A stretch of DNA of 64,000 nt from BQWY01 sp046351095 (GCA_046351095.1 JAXLZC010000001.1:3038001-3102000), one strand, 5' to 3'; positions 18,013-27,320 are shown, counted from the first letter of the stretch. The notes: a model not told the origin generated them from the letters alone. A program made the numbers and translations.

Positions 18013-19271
18013 CGCAGTTTTCAGGGGCGGACATGGTGGGCGCAGACCTGTTGCAGGAAGCCTTTCGCAGTTTCGGCGAGGCGACGACGGCGTTGGAATC
18101 ATCCTATCGGACGTTGAAAGCGCGTGTCGAACAACTCGACGTGGAACTGGCCGACCGCAACCAGGCGTTGGGCGAGGCCTTGGCGCAAAGCGAACATATG
18201 CGCCGGTACATTGACACCGTCGTGGCCAGCCTGAGCACCGGTATCCTCGTCGCCGATACGCAGGGCCAGATCGAACGATGCAATCAGGCGGCGATGACGA
18301 TGTTGGGACTCACGGCCGATCAAATCGTGGGCCAGACGTTGGACGTGTTCCTCCACGAGCAGGGATTGGCCGGCGAGCAGTATCCGCTGAAGTCGAGCAC
18401 CGGCACGCTGCTGTCGTTGTCGCGTATGGCGCCGGGTGGCGAGGACGAGTGCGGGATCGGCAGCATCGTGTTGCTGCACGACATTTCCGATGTGCATCGC
18501 TTGGAAGAGCGTCTTCATCGCCGGGATCGTCTGGCGTCGATGGGCGAAATGGTCGGCCGTATCGCACACGAAGTGCGGAATCCGTTGGGCAGCGTCGAGC
18601 TGTTCGCCTCGATGTTGCGGCAGGACCTCGCACACGACCCCACGCTGCACGGCTACGCCGAACATATTTCGATGGCCGTCCAGTCCATGGACCGTCTGCT
18701 GTCGAATCTGCTGACCTATACGCGCCCGTCGCATCCGCAGCGCGCCTGGTTCGCCACGGAAACCTTGGTGCGAGAAGCCATGACCTTGGCCGCGCATGCG
18801 TTGACCAGACAACAGATCGTCGTGGATCTCCAGCTCGAGCAGGCGCCGCCGAACATGTGGTGCGACGGGCCGCAGATCCGTCAGGTGTTGTTGAACCTCA
18901 TTCTGAACGCCGTGGATGCGATGGAAGTCGGCGGCCGCCTGACGATCACCGTTAGCGATTACCTCCGCAGCTCGCACGAGTCGCCCGTCGCCAAGATCGT
19001 CGTGCAAGACAACGGACGCGGAATCGATGCCGAGCATCTATCTCGTGTGTTCGATCCGTTCTTTACGACGCGGGACGAAGGCACCGGCCTCGGCTTGGCG
19101 ATCGTCCACGCGCTGGTCGACGGCCATGACGGACGTATCGAGATCGACAGCCAAATCGGCAAGGGGACGTCAGTGACCGTGATCATTCCGCAGGAAACGA
19201 ATCCGTTGCATGCGCGCGCGCGCCGCCAACGTCTGTCGTGGGAGCGTGGGCCGATGAAGGAGGACGCATGA
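18009..19271 (+). CDS. FlrB/FleS-like histidine kinase
   Basis: A 420-residue soluble kinase. An N-terminal coiled coil (about 15-65) leads to a PAS domain (65-165). HisKA follows with His187 in RIAHEVRNPLG, then an ATPase domain with NLILNAVDAM, DNGRGID and GTGLGLAIVHA. There are no transmembrane segments. The order PAS-HisKA-ATPase, followed immediately by a sigma54 activator and flgB, matches FlrB/FleS, which phosphorylates FlrC/FleR to switch on class III flagellar genes. Both ends overlap neighbours by ATGA, so the three genes TPR-kinase-activator form one coupled unit. Confidence 0.87.
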   Translation: MTQFSGADMVGADLLQEAFRSFGEATTALESSYRTLKARVEQLDVELADRNQALGEALAQSEHMRRYIDTVVASLSTGILVADTQGQIERCNQAAMTMLGLTADQIVGQTLDVFLHEQGLAGEQYPLKSSTGTLLSLSRMAPGGEDECGIGSIVLLHDISDVHRLEERLHRRDRLASMGEMVGRIAHEVRNPLGSVELFASMLRQDLAHDPTLHGYAEHISMAVQSMDRLLSNLLTYTRPSHPQRAWFATETLVREAMTLAAHALTRQQIVVDLQLEQAPPNMWCDGPQIRQVLLNLILNAVDAMEVGGRLTITVSDYLRSSHESPVAKIVVQDNGRGIDAEHLSRVFDPFFTTRDEGTGLGLAIVHALVDGHDGRIEIDSQIGKGTSVTVIIPQETNPLHARARRQRLSWERGPMKEDA

Positions 19272-20746
19272 GCGCGCTGGTTGTTCGCGATGACGAGAGC
19301 GTGGCTGCGGCGGGCCGCAGCGTCTTGGTGGTGGACGACGAACCGGCGATGCGTCTCGCCTTGAGCGAATCGTTACGCCGTAAGGGCTACGTGGTCACAC
19401 AGGCCACCGATGGGCGAGAGGCGCTCGAACGTGTTGCGGATCTGCGGCCCTGGTTGGTGTTGACCGATATGAAGATGCCACGACTCGGCGGGATCGCCCT
19501 CGTCCGGGAAATCAAAAAGCGGATGCCGGCCACGCATGTGATCGTGATGACGGCGTTTGGGTCGGTCGAAACGGCGGTGGAAGCCATCAAGTTGGGCGCG
19601 AGCGATTTTCTTTTGAAGCCGTTTGCCGCGGATGCGCTCGATCAAGTCGTCGCCAACCTGAACGAACCGTCCGCGGAACCGCCTGCTGCGACGGAAGCCA
19701 AGTCACCCGCGTCGCGCCAGATGTTGACGCACGATCCCGGGATGCAGCGACTGCTCGCGATGGTCGAAGGTGTGGCAGGGTCGCAGGCGACGGTGCTGAT
19801 CGAAGGGGAAAGCGGCACCGGTAAGGAATTGTTGGCGCGGTTCATCCATAGCTGCAGCCCGCGCGCGCATCGGCCCTTTGTGGCGGTGAACTGCGCGGCG
19901 CTGCCGGAAGGCCTGTTGGAAAGCGAGTTGTTCGGGTACGAGCGCGGGGCCTTCACCGGCGCGTTGATGCGCAAGCTCGGCAAGTTCGAATTGGCGCACC
20001 ACGGCACGTTGCTGCTCGACGAAATCAGCGAAATGAACCTGCCGTTACAGGCGAAGTTGTTGCGCGTGCTGCAAGAGCGCGAAGTCGACCGAGTCGGCGG
20101 GCAGACGCCCGTGCCGGTGAATATTCGTGTCATCGCGACGACGAATAAGCCGCTGCACCGTGAAGTGGCCGCCGGGCGCTTCCGTGAAGACTTGTACTAC
20201 CGCCTGAATGTGTTTCCCGTGACGTTGCCGCCCTTGCGCGAACGACGGACGGATATCGCGCTGCTGGCCAAACACTTTGCGCAGGCCGCTGCGACACGCA
20301 ACGGTGTGACGGCGGGAACGCTGTCGGCGCGCGCCATCGCACATCTCGAAGCGCGGGCATGGAAAGGCAATGTGCGCGAGTTGGAAAACGCGGTAGAGCG
20401 CGCGGTGTTGGTCTCGGGCGGTGCGACGATCGAGCCGGAACATTTCCCCGCGGATATTCGCAGCATCGAGTCGCCGACAGGATCCTGGCAGGCTGCGTCG
20501 TCCATCGGCATGGTGAGTGCGCAAGGCGTCAGCGAAGCGGTGGTGGCGGCGTCGTCGCCGGCCAGCGGATCGCTCTGGGAGATGGAGCGCGATCTGATCG
20601 TAAAGACGCTCGTGCGTGTTGCGCAGAACCGGACGAAAGCCGCCAAGGAATTGGGTATCAGCGTGCGGACCTTACGGAACAAGCTCCGCGAGTATCGCCA
20701 AGGCGGAGACCAGTCGCAGGCCGATGTCGAGGGCGATACCGAGTAA
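19268..20746 (+). CDS. FlrC/FleR-like sigma54-dependent flagellar activator
   Basis: A 492-residue regulator. The receiver has acceptor Asp67 in LVLTDMKMPRLGG. The AAA+ domain has GESGTGKELLARFIH, GAFTGA, LLLDEISEMN and GNVRELENAVERAV. A Fis-type helix-turn-helix (TKAAKELGISVRTLRNKL) is at the C-terminus. Position between the kinase and flgB matches FlrC/FleR. It is the obvious candidate to act at the -24/-12 promoters before flgB, fliL, flgF and the cheY-cheZ operon through the A-rich palindromic motifs upstream of them. The ATG at 19268 overlaps the kinase stop. Confidence 0.9.
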   Translation: MSALVVRDDESVAAAGRSVLVVDDEPAMRLALSESLRRKGYVVTQATDGREALERVADLRPWLVLTDMKMPRLGGIALVREIKKRMPATHVIVMTAFGSVETAVEAIKLGASDFLLKPFAADALDQVVANLNEPSAEPPAATEAKSPASRQMLTHDPGMQRLLAMVEGVAGSQATVLIEGESGTGKELLARFIHSCSPRAHRPFVAVNCAALPEGLLESELFGYERGAFTGALMRKLGKFELAHHGTLLLDEISEMNLPLQAKLLRVLQEREVDRVGGQTPVPVNIRVIATTNKPLHREVAAGRFREDLYYRLNVFPVTLPPLRERRTDIALLAKHFAQAAATRNGVTAGTLSARAIAHLEARAWKGNVRELENAVERAVLVSGGATIEPEHFPADIRSIESPTGSWQAASSIGMVSAQGVSEAVVAASSPASGSLWEMERDLIVKTLVRVAQNRTKAAKELGISVRTLRNKLREYRQGGDQSQADVEGDTE

Positions 20747-20776
20747 GTCGGGCGCGATATGGACGATCCTGCCGCT

Positions 20777-20791
20777 CGGCAAAAATTGCCG
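20777..20791. promoter_or_regulatory. Putative upstream activator site for the flgB operon
   Basis: CGGCAAAAATTGCCG is a perfect inverted repeat (6-bp arms, AAA spacer) 114 bp before the -24/-12 promoter of flgB. Closely related sequences lie at 47916-47930 and 63630-63644, each at a similar distance from another sigma54-type promoter. Confidence 0.6.
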
Positions 20792-20904
20792 GGTGTCGGA
20801 AGGCTCGCTGATCGGCGTGGGCGCGCGGAGTCCAGATCAGCCTTGTAGGACGCGGCGACAGACGTAGGAAAGTCGGGATACGGCCCTAGGGCATGGTCGT
20901 ATAT

Positions 20905-20920
20905 AGGAATAGCGTTTGCT
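20905..20920 (+). promoter_or_regulatory. sigma54-type (-24/-12) promoter of the flgBC-fliE operon
   Basis: AGGAATAGCGTTTGCT has GG and GC exactly 10 bp apart and a TTGCT -12 element. Its core ATAGCGxTTGCTTC is repeated in the flgF promoter at 63746, supporting a shared regulon. The predicted start is about 30 nt before the flgB ATG. Confidence 0.65.
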
Positions 20921-20963
20921 TCAGTCTGTGAGATGACAGGGCGGACAGAGGAGGATCGGCACC

Positions 20964-21371
20964 ATGAAGATTTTCGACGGCACGATGCGGTTGTTGGAGC
21001 GGACGCTGGATATGCGCAGCGCGCGGCATCAAGTCATCGCCTCCAACGTGGCGAACGAAGAAACACCGCACTTCCGCGCGAAGGACATGGAGTTTCAGGA
21101 CGCCTTGGCGGCCGCCCATAACAACACACCCGGTGTGACGTTGGTCGCCACCCATGCGCGTCATGTGGGTGTGGGGGGCGATGCCGTCGGTCGGGTGACG
21201 GCGAAGGTCTCGGAGATGCCGGCGCCGGATGTGCCGCTCGACGCGAACACCGTGAACCTGGAGTTCGAAATGGCGAAGTTGTCCGACAACGCGATGCACT
21301 ACAACACGGCGGCCAGCGTCGTGGCGAAAAAGTTTCAGAGCCTGATTACGGCGATTCGGGAAGGTCGGTAG
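20964..21371 (+). CDS. flgB: Flagellar basal-body rod protein FlgB
   Basis: A 135-residue proximal rod subunit. The N-terminal rod motif HQVIASNVANEETPHFRAKD is typical, and the C-terminal helix (MAKLSDNAMHYNTAASVVAKKF) matches the FlgB end that packs with other axial proteins. It is exported by the flagellar type III system, so no Sec signal is expected. The ATG is preceded by GAGGAGG. First gene of an operon with flgC, fliE and the basal-body/export genes. Confidence 0.95.
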   Translation: MKIFDGTMRLLERTLDMRSARHQVIASNVANEETPHFRAKDMEFQDALAAAHNNTPGVTLVATHARHVGVGGDAVGRVTAKVSEMPAPDVPLDANTVNLEFEMAKLSDNAMHYNTAASVVAKKFQSLITAIREGR

Positions 21372-21426
21372 CGACATGACGGCGGAGATATCGCCGCCGG
21401 TCGGATCGTGAAGAAAGGAACTACCC

Positions 21427-21897
21427 ATGGATATCTCGGATAGTCTCGCAGCCTCCGTCACCGCGCTCGATGCGCAACGCCGCCGCCTGAACGTGATCGC
21501 CAGCAACCTGGCGAACGCGCAGTCGACGCGGACGCCGGAAGGCGGTCCGTACAAACGCCGCGATGTGGTGTTCCAAGCTGCGCCGTTACGGCCGAAGTTC
21601 CAAAGCGCATTGCGGCAGGCGTCGATGCAGTCGGGTCACCCCGCGCCGGCGACCGGCCGCGAAGATTTGCAGGGCGTGCGGGTTGCGCGCGTCATCGAAG
21701 ATCATAAACCCGGCCAGGCGATCTACGACCCGAAACATCCGGACGCCGACGACAAGGGATTTGTGCGCCTGCCCAACGTCAACGTGATGGAAGAAATGGT
21801 GAACATGATCGGCGCATCGCGCGCGTACGAGGCGAACGTGCAGGCGGTCAACGCGACGCGCACCATGTGGGCGCGGGCGCTCGACATCGGCAAGTAA
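21427..21897 (+). CDS. flgC: Flagellar basal-body rod protein FlgC
   Basis: A 156-residue proximal rod protein. It has the rod-family N-terminus RRLNVIASNLANAQSTRTPEGGPYKRRDVVF and the C-terminal VNVMEEMVNMIGASRAYEANVQAVNATR motif conserved in FlgC. It forms the rod with FlgB, FlgF and FlgG. A strong SD (GAAAGGAAC) precedes the ATG. Confidence 0.96.
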   Translation: MDISDSLAASVTALDAQRRRLNVIASNLANAQSTRTPEGGPYKRRDVVFQAAPLRPKFQSALRQASMQSGHPAPATGREDLQGVRVARVIEDHKPGQAIYDPKHPDADDKGFVRLPNVNVMEEMVNMIGASRAYEANVQAVNATRTMWARALDIGK

Positions 21898-21935
21898 CGA
21901 CAGCGATCTGAATCGGAGAGGAGCGAGAGCAATTT

Positions 21936-22250
21936 ATGGAACCCATCGCAATCGGCGCAAAAACCGTCGCGTCGTTGTACGACAACCTGAGCCGGTCGAT
22001 TACGAAACCCGGCGAGAGCGCGGGTACCGGCTCGGCGTTTGCGGAATCGCTCAAAGGCGCCTTGGCCGACGTGAATGCGGCGCAGAACCACGCCAACCAG
22101 GCGGTGGACGCGTTGTTGACCGGTCGGACCGAAAACATTCACGAAGCGATGATCGCGATGCAAAAGGCCGATGTGTCGTTTCAATTGATGATGCAAGTCC
22201 GCAACAAACTGGTGGCGGCTTACGACGAAATTCAACGGATCCAAATCTAA
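21936..22250 (+). CDS. fliE: Flagellar hook-basal body complex protein FliE
   Basis: A 104-residue protein of typical FliE length. The C-terminal part (NIHEAMIAMQKADVSFQLMM followed by a short helix ending VAAYDEIQRIQI) is the conserved FliE domain, which joins the MS ring to the rod. The SD is GGAGAGGAGCGAG. Placed between flgC and fliF as in most flagellar operons. Confidence 0.95.
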   Translation: MEPIAIGAKTVASLYDNLSRSITKPGESAGTGSAFAESLKGALADVNAAQNHANQAVDALLTGRTENIHEAMIAMQKADVSFQLMMQVRNKLVAAYDEIQRIQI

Positions 22251-22299
22251 GTAACCCCGAGCGGCGGCGCGTCGGCGTACGAGCAGAAGGCGGTTTCAG

Positions 22300-23898
22300 A
22301 TGTCGAAATTCGGCACACTTCCACTGACACAGCGTATCGCAGTTTTGATCGGCCTTGCGGCCGCCATCGCGGGATTGGCCGCGGTTGCGCTGTGGACGCA
22401 GCAGCCGGAAATGCAGGCCCTCTTCACGAATCTCGCCGCGGACGACGCCGGCGCCATCGTCGATAAGTTGAAAGAACAGAAAATTCCCTACGAGATTTCC
22501 GCGGGAGGGACTGCGGTCTTGGTGCCGGGAGAGCATGTGCACGACTTGCGGCTGCAGCTCGCCAGCGCCGGGATCCCACACGGTGGTGGGTTCGGATTTG
22601 AAATTTTCGACCGCACGAATCTCGGCGTCTCCGACTTCGTGCAAAAGGTGAATTATCGTCGAGCGCTGCAAGGCGAACTGGCGCGGACGATCGCGCAGAT
22701 GCCGGAAGTCGACCGTGCCCGCGTGCACCTCTCGATTCCCGAGCGTCGGTTGTTCACGCAGGATCAAGACCATACACGCGCGTCGGTCGTGTTGGCGATG
22801 AAGGGCGGGCAGACGCTCAGCAAGACGCAGGTGCAGGGCATCGTGCGTCTGGTGGCCAACAGCGTCGAAGGTTTGCAGGCGCACGACGTCACGGTCGTGG
22901 ACGGACATGGGCGACTGCTGTCCGGCGGCGGGGGCGGTGAAGACGCGGCGCGCCTGTCCGATTCTCAATTGGAATATCAGCGCGGGATGGAGAAGGACAT
23001 CGAAGGCCGTATCCAGACGATGCTCGAACGGATCGTCGGGGTGAACAAGGCGGTGGTGCGCGTGTCGAGCACGTTGAACTTCCGCCAAGTAGAAACGACG
23101 GAAGAGCGGTACGACCCGAACGGCCAAGTGGTCCGTAGCGAACAACGCGCACAAGAAAAGGCGAGCGGGAAAAACGGTGTGTCCGGCGGTGTGCCTGGTG
23201 TGACCTCGAACGTGCCGCCTGGAAAAGACGCGGAACCGACGCAGAGCAGTTCGACCACGTCGCAGAATAAAAACGAAACGGTGAACTACGAGATCAGTCG
23301 AACGGTCTCCAAGATCGTAGAACCGATCGGGACAGTGTCGCGTCTGTCAGTCGCCGTCCTCGTGGACGGGAAGTACGAAGGCGCAAAGGCGGAGGGCGAT
23401 GCGGCCGAGGCGGATCCGGCCGCGGCGAAAAAATATGTCCCGCGCACCGAAGACGAACTGAAGCGGATCGAAGACATCGTGAAGAAGGCGATGGGCTTCT
23501 CGGCCGAGCGCGGCGACGAAGTACAGGTCGTCAATGCGCAGTTCGGTTTTGGGCCGGAAGAGGACGGTGCGGGCACGGAGGCCACGGCGACCGCGTCCTA
23601 CGCGCAGTACATTCGGTACGGCGTCGGTGGGTTCCTGTTCTTGCTCGTCCTGTTCTTTGTCGTGCGTCCGTTGGTGAATGTGTTGACGGCGCCGGCGCCC
23701 CCGCCGACCCCCGCACCCGGCACCGCGTTGGCGACGGTGGCGGGCGGTGCGCCCGGCAAACCCGGCGTCGCCGGGAAGGACGGCGTGTTGGAAGTCGATA
23801 ACGAGGCGACGAGCCGTCAGCAGGTGCTCGATATGGCCAAGAGTAATCCCGAGTCTACCGCCATCGTGCTGAAACAGTGGCTCAGTAGTCAGACCTAG
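22300..23898 (+). CDS. fliF: Flagellar MS-ring protein FliF
   Basis: A 532-residue inner-membrane ring protein. The first transmembrane helix is at about residues 10-30 and the second at about 434-452 (FLFLLVLFFVVRPLV). Between them are the ring-building motifs with the YscJ/FliF element (RRALQGELARTIAQMPEVDRARVHL) and the FliF C domain (NYEISRTVSKIVEPIG). The cytoplasmic tail (RQQVLDMAKSNPESTAIVLKQWL) is the FliG-binding end. Confidence 0.96.
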   Translation: MSKFGTLPLTQRIAVLIGLAAAIAGLAAVALWTQQPEMQALFTNLAADDAGAIVDKLKEQKIPYEISAGGTAVLVPGEHVHDLRLQLASAGIPHGGGFGFEIFDRTNLGVSDFVQKVNYRRALQGELARTIAQMPEVDRARVHLSIPERRLFTQDQDHTRASVVLAMKGGQTLSKTQVQGIVRLVANSVEGLQAHDVTVVDGHGRLLSGGGGGEDAARLSDSQLEYQRGMEKDIEGRIQTMLERIVGVNKAVVRVSSTLNFRQVETTEERYDPNGQVVRSEQRAQEKASGKNGVSGGVPGVTSNVPPGKDAEPTQSSSTTSQNKNETVNYEISRTVSKIVEPIGTVSRLSVAVLVDGKYEGAKAEGDAAEADPAAAKKYVPRTEDELKRIEDIVKKAMGFSAERGDEVQVVNAQFGFGPEEDGAGTEATATASYAQYIRYGVGGFLFLLVLFFVVRPLVNVLTAPAPPPTPAPGTALATVAGGAPGKPGVAGKDGVLEVDNEATSRQQVLDMAKSNPESTAIVLKQWLSSQT

Positions 23899-23918
23899 GT
23901 TACGAGCGCGGAGTCTTC

Positions 23919-24917
23919 ATGCCCCCCAGTAAGCTGACCGGAGAACAGAAGGCCGCCATCCTCTTGCTCGCGATGGGTGAGGATGCCGCGGCATTGGTGA
24001 TGAAGCATCTGCCGCCCGGAGACATCCGGAAGATCGGCGCGCAGATGGCCGAGTTCAATACGATCTCGCGCGAAGACGAAGCGGCGGTCATTCAAGATTT
24101 CAAAAAATCGGCCGCCAACGCGGGCATCGGCGTGGAAGGGTTGAAGTACGTCGCCAGTGTGTTGGACAAGGCTTTGGGCAAGAGCAAAGCGAACCAAGTC
24201 ATGGCGTCGCTCGTCTCGGAGAGTTACCCGGGGATCGAGTCGTTGAAGTGGATGGACGCCAAGTCCGTCACGAATTTGCTTCGCATTGAGCATCCGCAAA
24301 CCATCGCCGTGGTGTTGGCGCACTTGGATGCCGAACAGTCCAGTCAAGTGTTGGTGGCGTTGCCCGAGGCGTTGCGCGGCGACGTGATCTTGCGGTTGGC
24401 TACGATGGACGAAGTGGAGCCGGATACGCTGCGTGCGCTCAGCGAAGCGTTGGAAGATGCGGTGCATTCGCGCAATCGCCCCTCGTCGATGGCGTTGGGC
24501 GGCACGAAGATGACGGCCGAAATCATCACGCGTATGGGCAAGGCGAACGAGTCGGCGATTCTCGAACGGTTGGCGCAGAAGGACGCGGCCCTGGCTGAAA
24601 CTATCCGCGGCCTGATGTTCGTGTTCGACGACATCGTGAAAATCGACGATCGCGGCATCCAGGAAATCATGAAGGAAGTGAACAAGGAAGAGTTGACCTT
24701 GGCGATTCGCTCGGCCAACCCGACGTTGAAAGAAAAGATTTTCAAGAACATGTCCAGCCGCGCCGCCCAGTCGCTGAAGGAAGACATGGAGTCGCGCGGT
24801 CCTGCCAAACTCACCGACATCGAACGCGCGCAACAGAACATCCTCAAGATCGTGCGGCGGTTGGAGGAGGAAGGCAAGATCGTCATCGGCGGCGGCGCCG
24901 GTGAGGAGATGGTCTGA
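23919..24917 (+). CDS. fliG: Flagellar motor switch protein FliG
   Basis: A 332-residue C-ring protein that takes part in torque generation and binds FliF and FliM. The N-terminal domain (LTGEQKAAILLLAMGEDAAALV) binds FliF. The middle domain carries EHPQTIAVVLAHL, and the C-terminal domain shows the charged helix FDDIVKIDDRGIQEIMKEV that faces the stator. It lies 20 bp after fliF and 2 bp before fliH. Confidence 0.97.
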   Translation: MPPSKLTGEQKAAILLLAMGEDAAALVMKHLPPGDIRKIGAQMAEFNTISREDEAAVIQDFKKSAANAGIGVEGLKYVASVLDKALGKSKANQVMASLVSESYPGIESLKWMDAKSVTNLLRIEHPQTIAVVLAHLDAEQSSQVLVALPEALRGDVILRLATMDEVEPDTLRALSEALEDAVHSRNRPSSMALGGTKMTAEIITRMGKANESAILERLAQKDAALAETIRGLMFVFDDIVKIDDRGIQEIMKEVNKEELTLAIRSANPTLKEKIFKNMSSRAAQSLKEDMESRGPAKLTDIERAQQNILKIVRRLEEEGKIVIGGGAGEEMV

Positions 24918-24919
24918 CG

Positions 24920-26026
24920 ATGCCGACCGGCTTACCGCAGGGTGTGTCCGACGGCGACGTGCGGCCATGGATGGTCAAGCCGGAAGCCGGTGCGCAGGCG
25001 CAGACGCCGTGGGTACGCCAAGAACGTGCGCGCCTCGTCCTTGCCGTGGAGGACGAGGGACTACGCCAGGTCATGAGCCACACGTTCGGCGCGGTCGGTT
25101 TGGAGGTGCATGCCGTCGGCACCGGACGTGAGGCGCTTGTCGCCCTGTCGGCCGCCACCACGCAGATACTCATCGCCGGGGCGTCGCTTCCCGATCTCGA
25201 CGGTATCGCCGTGTGGGAACAGGCCGTTGCGCACGATCCTAAAATCGCGGGCCTGCTGTTCGTCGCCGAAGGCGACGTCGCGCGTGCGGTACAGGCGATG
25301 AAAGCCGGTGTGTCCGAAGTGCTGTCCGTCACGACCCCACCTTATGAAGTAGTGGAAGCGGTGCAGCGTCTTCTGGCTTCGCAGGGCGCCTGTCCGGATC
25401 ATCGAGTGGTCAAGTTCGGCGACACACGCGGCTTGCGGATCGATGCGTTTTATCTCGATCCGATCGGTGCGCGCCCAAAAACAAAGCCGGTTGCGGGAAC
25501 GCCCCAGGCGAACGAATCGACCCTGTCGCCGGACTATTTGCGCGGCGTGGCGGAAGGTGAGCGTCGGTTGGCCGAGCAGGCCGCACAGTTCCGTAAGCGC
25601 GAGGCCGTGGTGGCCGACATGGCGAAAAAGTTAGCTGAGACGATGGCGGCGTTGCCCGCGCGGTTGGAAGCGGAAACCGTGACGCTGGCGTTCGACATCG
25701 CGCGAAAGGTTATTCACGAACGCGCAAGCGAGACGCAGGAGTTGGTGGCGGCGCAGGTGCGCGAGGCGCTGACACGCATCAAAGACGCGAAGATGTTGCG
25801 CATTCTCGTGAATCCGTCCGAAGAGGCGGCCTTGCACGAGCTCCGCGAGCAGTGTGCGGCGTTGCTGGACGGTCCGGCGGTCATTCGTATCGAGGCCGAT
25901 CCGAGCATCGCGCCGGGCGGCTGTCGAATCGAAACGCCGATGCACCTGGTGGACGCGACGGTGGACGGACAGTTAGCTCGTATCGCGGAGCGACTGCGGC
26001 AGGGAGCGATGAGCCATGCGCGCTGA
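24920..26026 (+). CDS. fliH: FliH with an N-terminal degenerate receiver (REC) domain
   Basis: A 368-residue protein, over 100 residues longer than usual FliH. Residues about 200-368 are the FliH stator of the export ATPase, with the coiled coil before EAETVTLAFDIARKVIHER and the tail GGCRIETPMHLVDATVDGQL, which binds FliI. Residues about 37-152 align with NtrC-type receivers: VEDEG for the acidic pocket, LPDLDG after the beta3 strand and ARAVQAMKAGVSEVL like the alpha4-alpha5 face. The phospho-acceptor Asp is replaced by Gly87, the switch Thr by Val and the conserved Lys by Val136, so it cannot be a normal phosphoreceiver. One continuous frame with the right codon style supports a true fusion. 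It overlaps fliI by 11 bp. Confidence 0.85.
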   Translation: MPTGLPQGVSDGDVRPWMVKPEAGAQAQTPWVRQERARLVLAVEDEGLRQVMSHTFGAVGLEVHAVGTGREALVALSAATTQILIAGASLPDLDGIAVWEQAVAHDPKIAGLLFVAEGDVARAVQAMKAGVSEVLSVTTPPYEVVEAVQRLLASQGACPDHRVVKFGDTRGLRIDAFYLDPIGARPKTKPVAGTPQANESTLSPDYLRGVAEGERRLAEQAAQFRKREAVVADMAKKLAETMAALPARLEAETVTLAFDIARKVIHERASETQELVAAQVREALTRIKDAKMLRILVNPSEEAALHELREQCAALLDGPAVIRIEADPSIAPGGCRIETPMHLVDATVDGQLARIAERLRQGAMSHAR

Positions 26027-27320
26027 GTGGTTGGAACAGTTGGATCCCGTCGCCGTGCACGGGCGGATCGCCCAAGCGACCGGTATCGTGTTGGAAGGCT
26101 ACGGTCCCGCGACGTCCATCGGCGAACTCTGCGAAGTCTCGCGCGAGGACGGTAGCGCGCCGTTGACGGCGGAAGTCGTCGGGTTCCGCGGCGACCGGAT
26201 CATGTTGATGCCGCTCGGCGATACGCGGGGCATCGGTCCCGGCAGCCGACTCACGATGAAGGGCCGTTCCGCAAGCGCTCCGGTCGGGCAAGGGCTCCTC
26301 GGCCGCGTCATCGACGGGCTCGGCAATCCGCTGGACGACAAGGGGCCGATCGCGCCGGAAGCGCTCTATCCGCTGTATCAAGTCCCGTTGAATCCACTGG
26401 ACCGCAGTCGCATCGCCAAGCCGCTGGATGTCGGCATTCGCGCGATCAACGCCATGTTGACCTGCGGACTCGGGCAGAAGGTGGGCATCTTCGCGGGTGC
26501 GGGCGTCGGGAAAAGTGTGTTGCTCGGGATGTTGAGCCGCAACGTCACGACCGACGTGAGCGTGATCGCGCTCATCGGCGAACGAGGCCGCGAGGTCAAA
26601 GAATTTTTGGAGCGCGATCTGCGGCCGGAAGGCCTGCAACGCACCGTCGTTGTTGTGGCCACGTCCGATCAGCCGCCGCTCGTCCGCTTGCGCGGGGCGT
26701 TTCTTGCGACAGCCATCGCCGAATATTTCCGCGACAAGGGGCGGCATGTGTTGCTGCTCATGGATTCGCTGACACGGTTCGCTCAGGGGCAGCGCGAGGT
26801 CGGATTAGCCATCGGCGAGCCGCCGACGACCAAGGGGTATCCGCCGTCGGTGTTTGCCTTGTTGCCGAAACTATTGGAACGAGTAGGGACGTGCCGCGGC
26901 TCTGGAACGCTGACGGGCCTGTACACGATCTTGGTGGAAGGCGACGACCTTGCGGACCCTATCGCCGACTCCGCGCGGTCCATTCTCGATGGCCACATCG
27001 TGTTGTCGCGCGATCTCGCGGCGCGGAACCACTATCCGGCCATCGACGTCTTGCAGAGCACCAGCCGTGTCATGCGCAGCGTGATTTCGCCGGCGCACGA
27101 TCAGGCGGCGCGGCAGGTGGTAGAAATGTTGGCGACGTACCAACGCGCGGAGGATTTGATCACCGTCGGCGCGTACAAGCCCGGCGTCAATCCGAAGTTG
27201 GACCGCGCGGTGAACGCGCACGACGCCATCCAAACGTTTTTACGTCAGGAAAAAGACGAACGCGCAGACTTCGCTGCCTGCGTCGCCGGGCTCGTGCAGT
27301 TGGTGGAGCGCGCAAAATGA
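26016..27320 (+). CDS. fliI: Flagellum-specific ATP synthase FliI
   Basis: A 434-residue export ATPase related to the F1 beta subunit. Walker A GAGVGKSVLLGML is near residues 160-172, followed by ALIGERGREVKEFLE, Walker B VLLLMDSLTRFAQ, and the GYPPSVFALLPKLLERVG and YTILVEGDDLADPIAD motifs typical of type III ATPases. It forms a hexamer under the export gate with FliH and FliJ. The ATG at 26016 overlaps the end of fliH and has AGGGAG upstream. Confidence 0.97.
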   Translation: MRAEWLEQLDPVAVHGRIAQATGIVLEGYGPATSIGELCEVSREDGSAPLTAEVVGFRGDRIMLMPLGDTRGIGPGSRLTMKGRSASAPVGQGLLGRVIDGLGNPLDDKGPIAPEALYPLYQVPLNPLDRSRIAKPLDVGIRAINAMLTCGLGQKVGIFAGAGVGKSVLLGMLSRNVTTDVSVIALIGERGREVKEFLERDLRPEGLQRTVVVVATSDQPPLVRLRGAFLATAIAEYFRDKGRHVLLLMDSLTRFAQGQREVGLAIGEPPTTKGYPPSVFALLPKLLERVGTCRGSGTLTGLYTILVEGDDLADPIADSARSILDGHIVLSRDLAARNHYPAIDVLQSTSRVMRSVISPAHDQAARQVVEMLATYQRAEDLITVGAYKPGVNPKLDRAVNAHDAIQTFLRQEKDERADFAACVAGLVQLVERAK

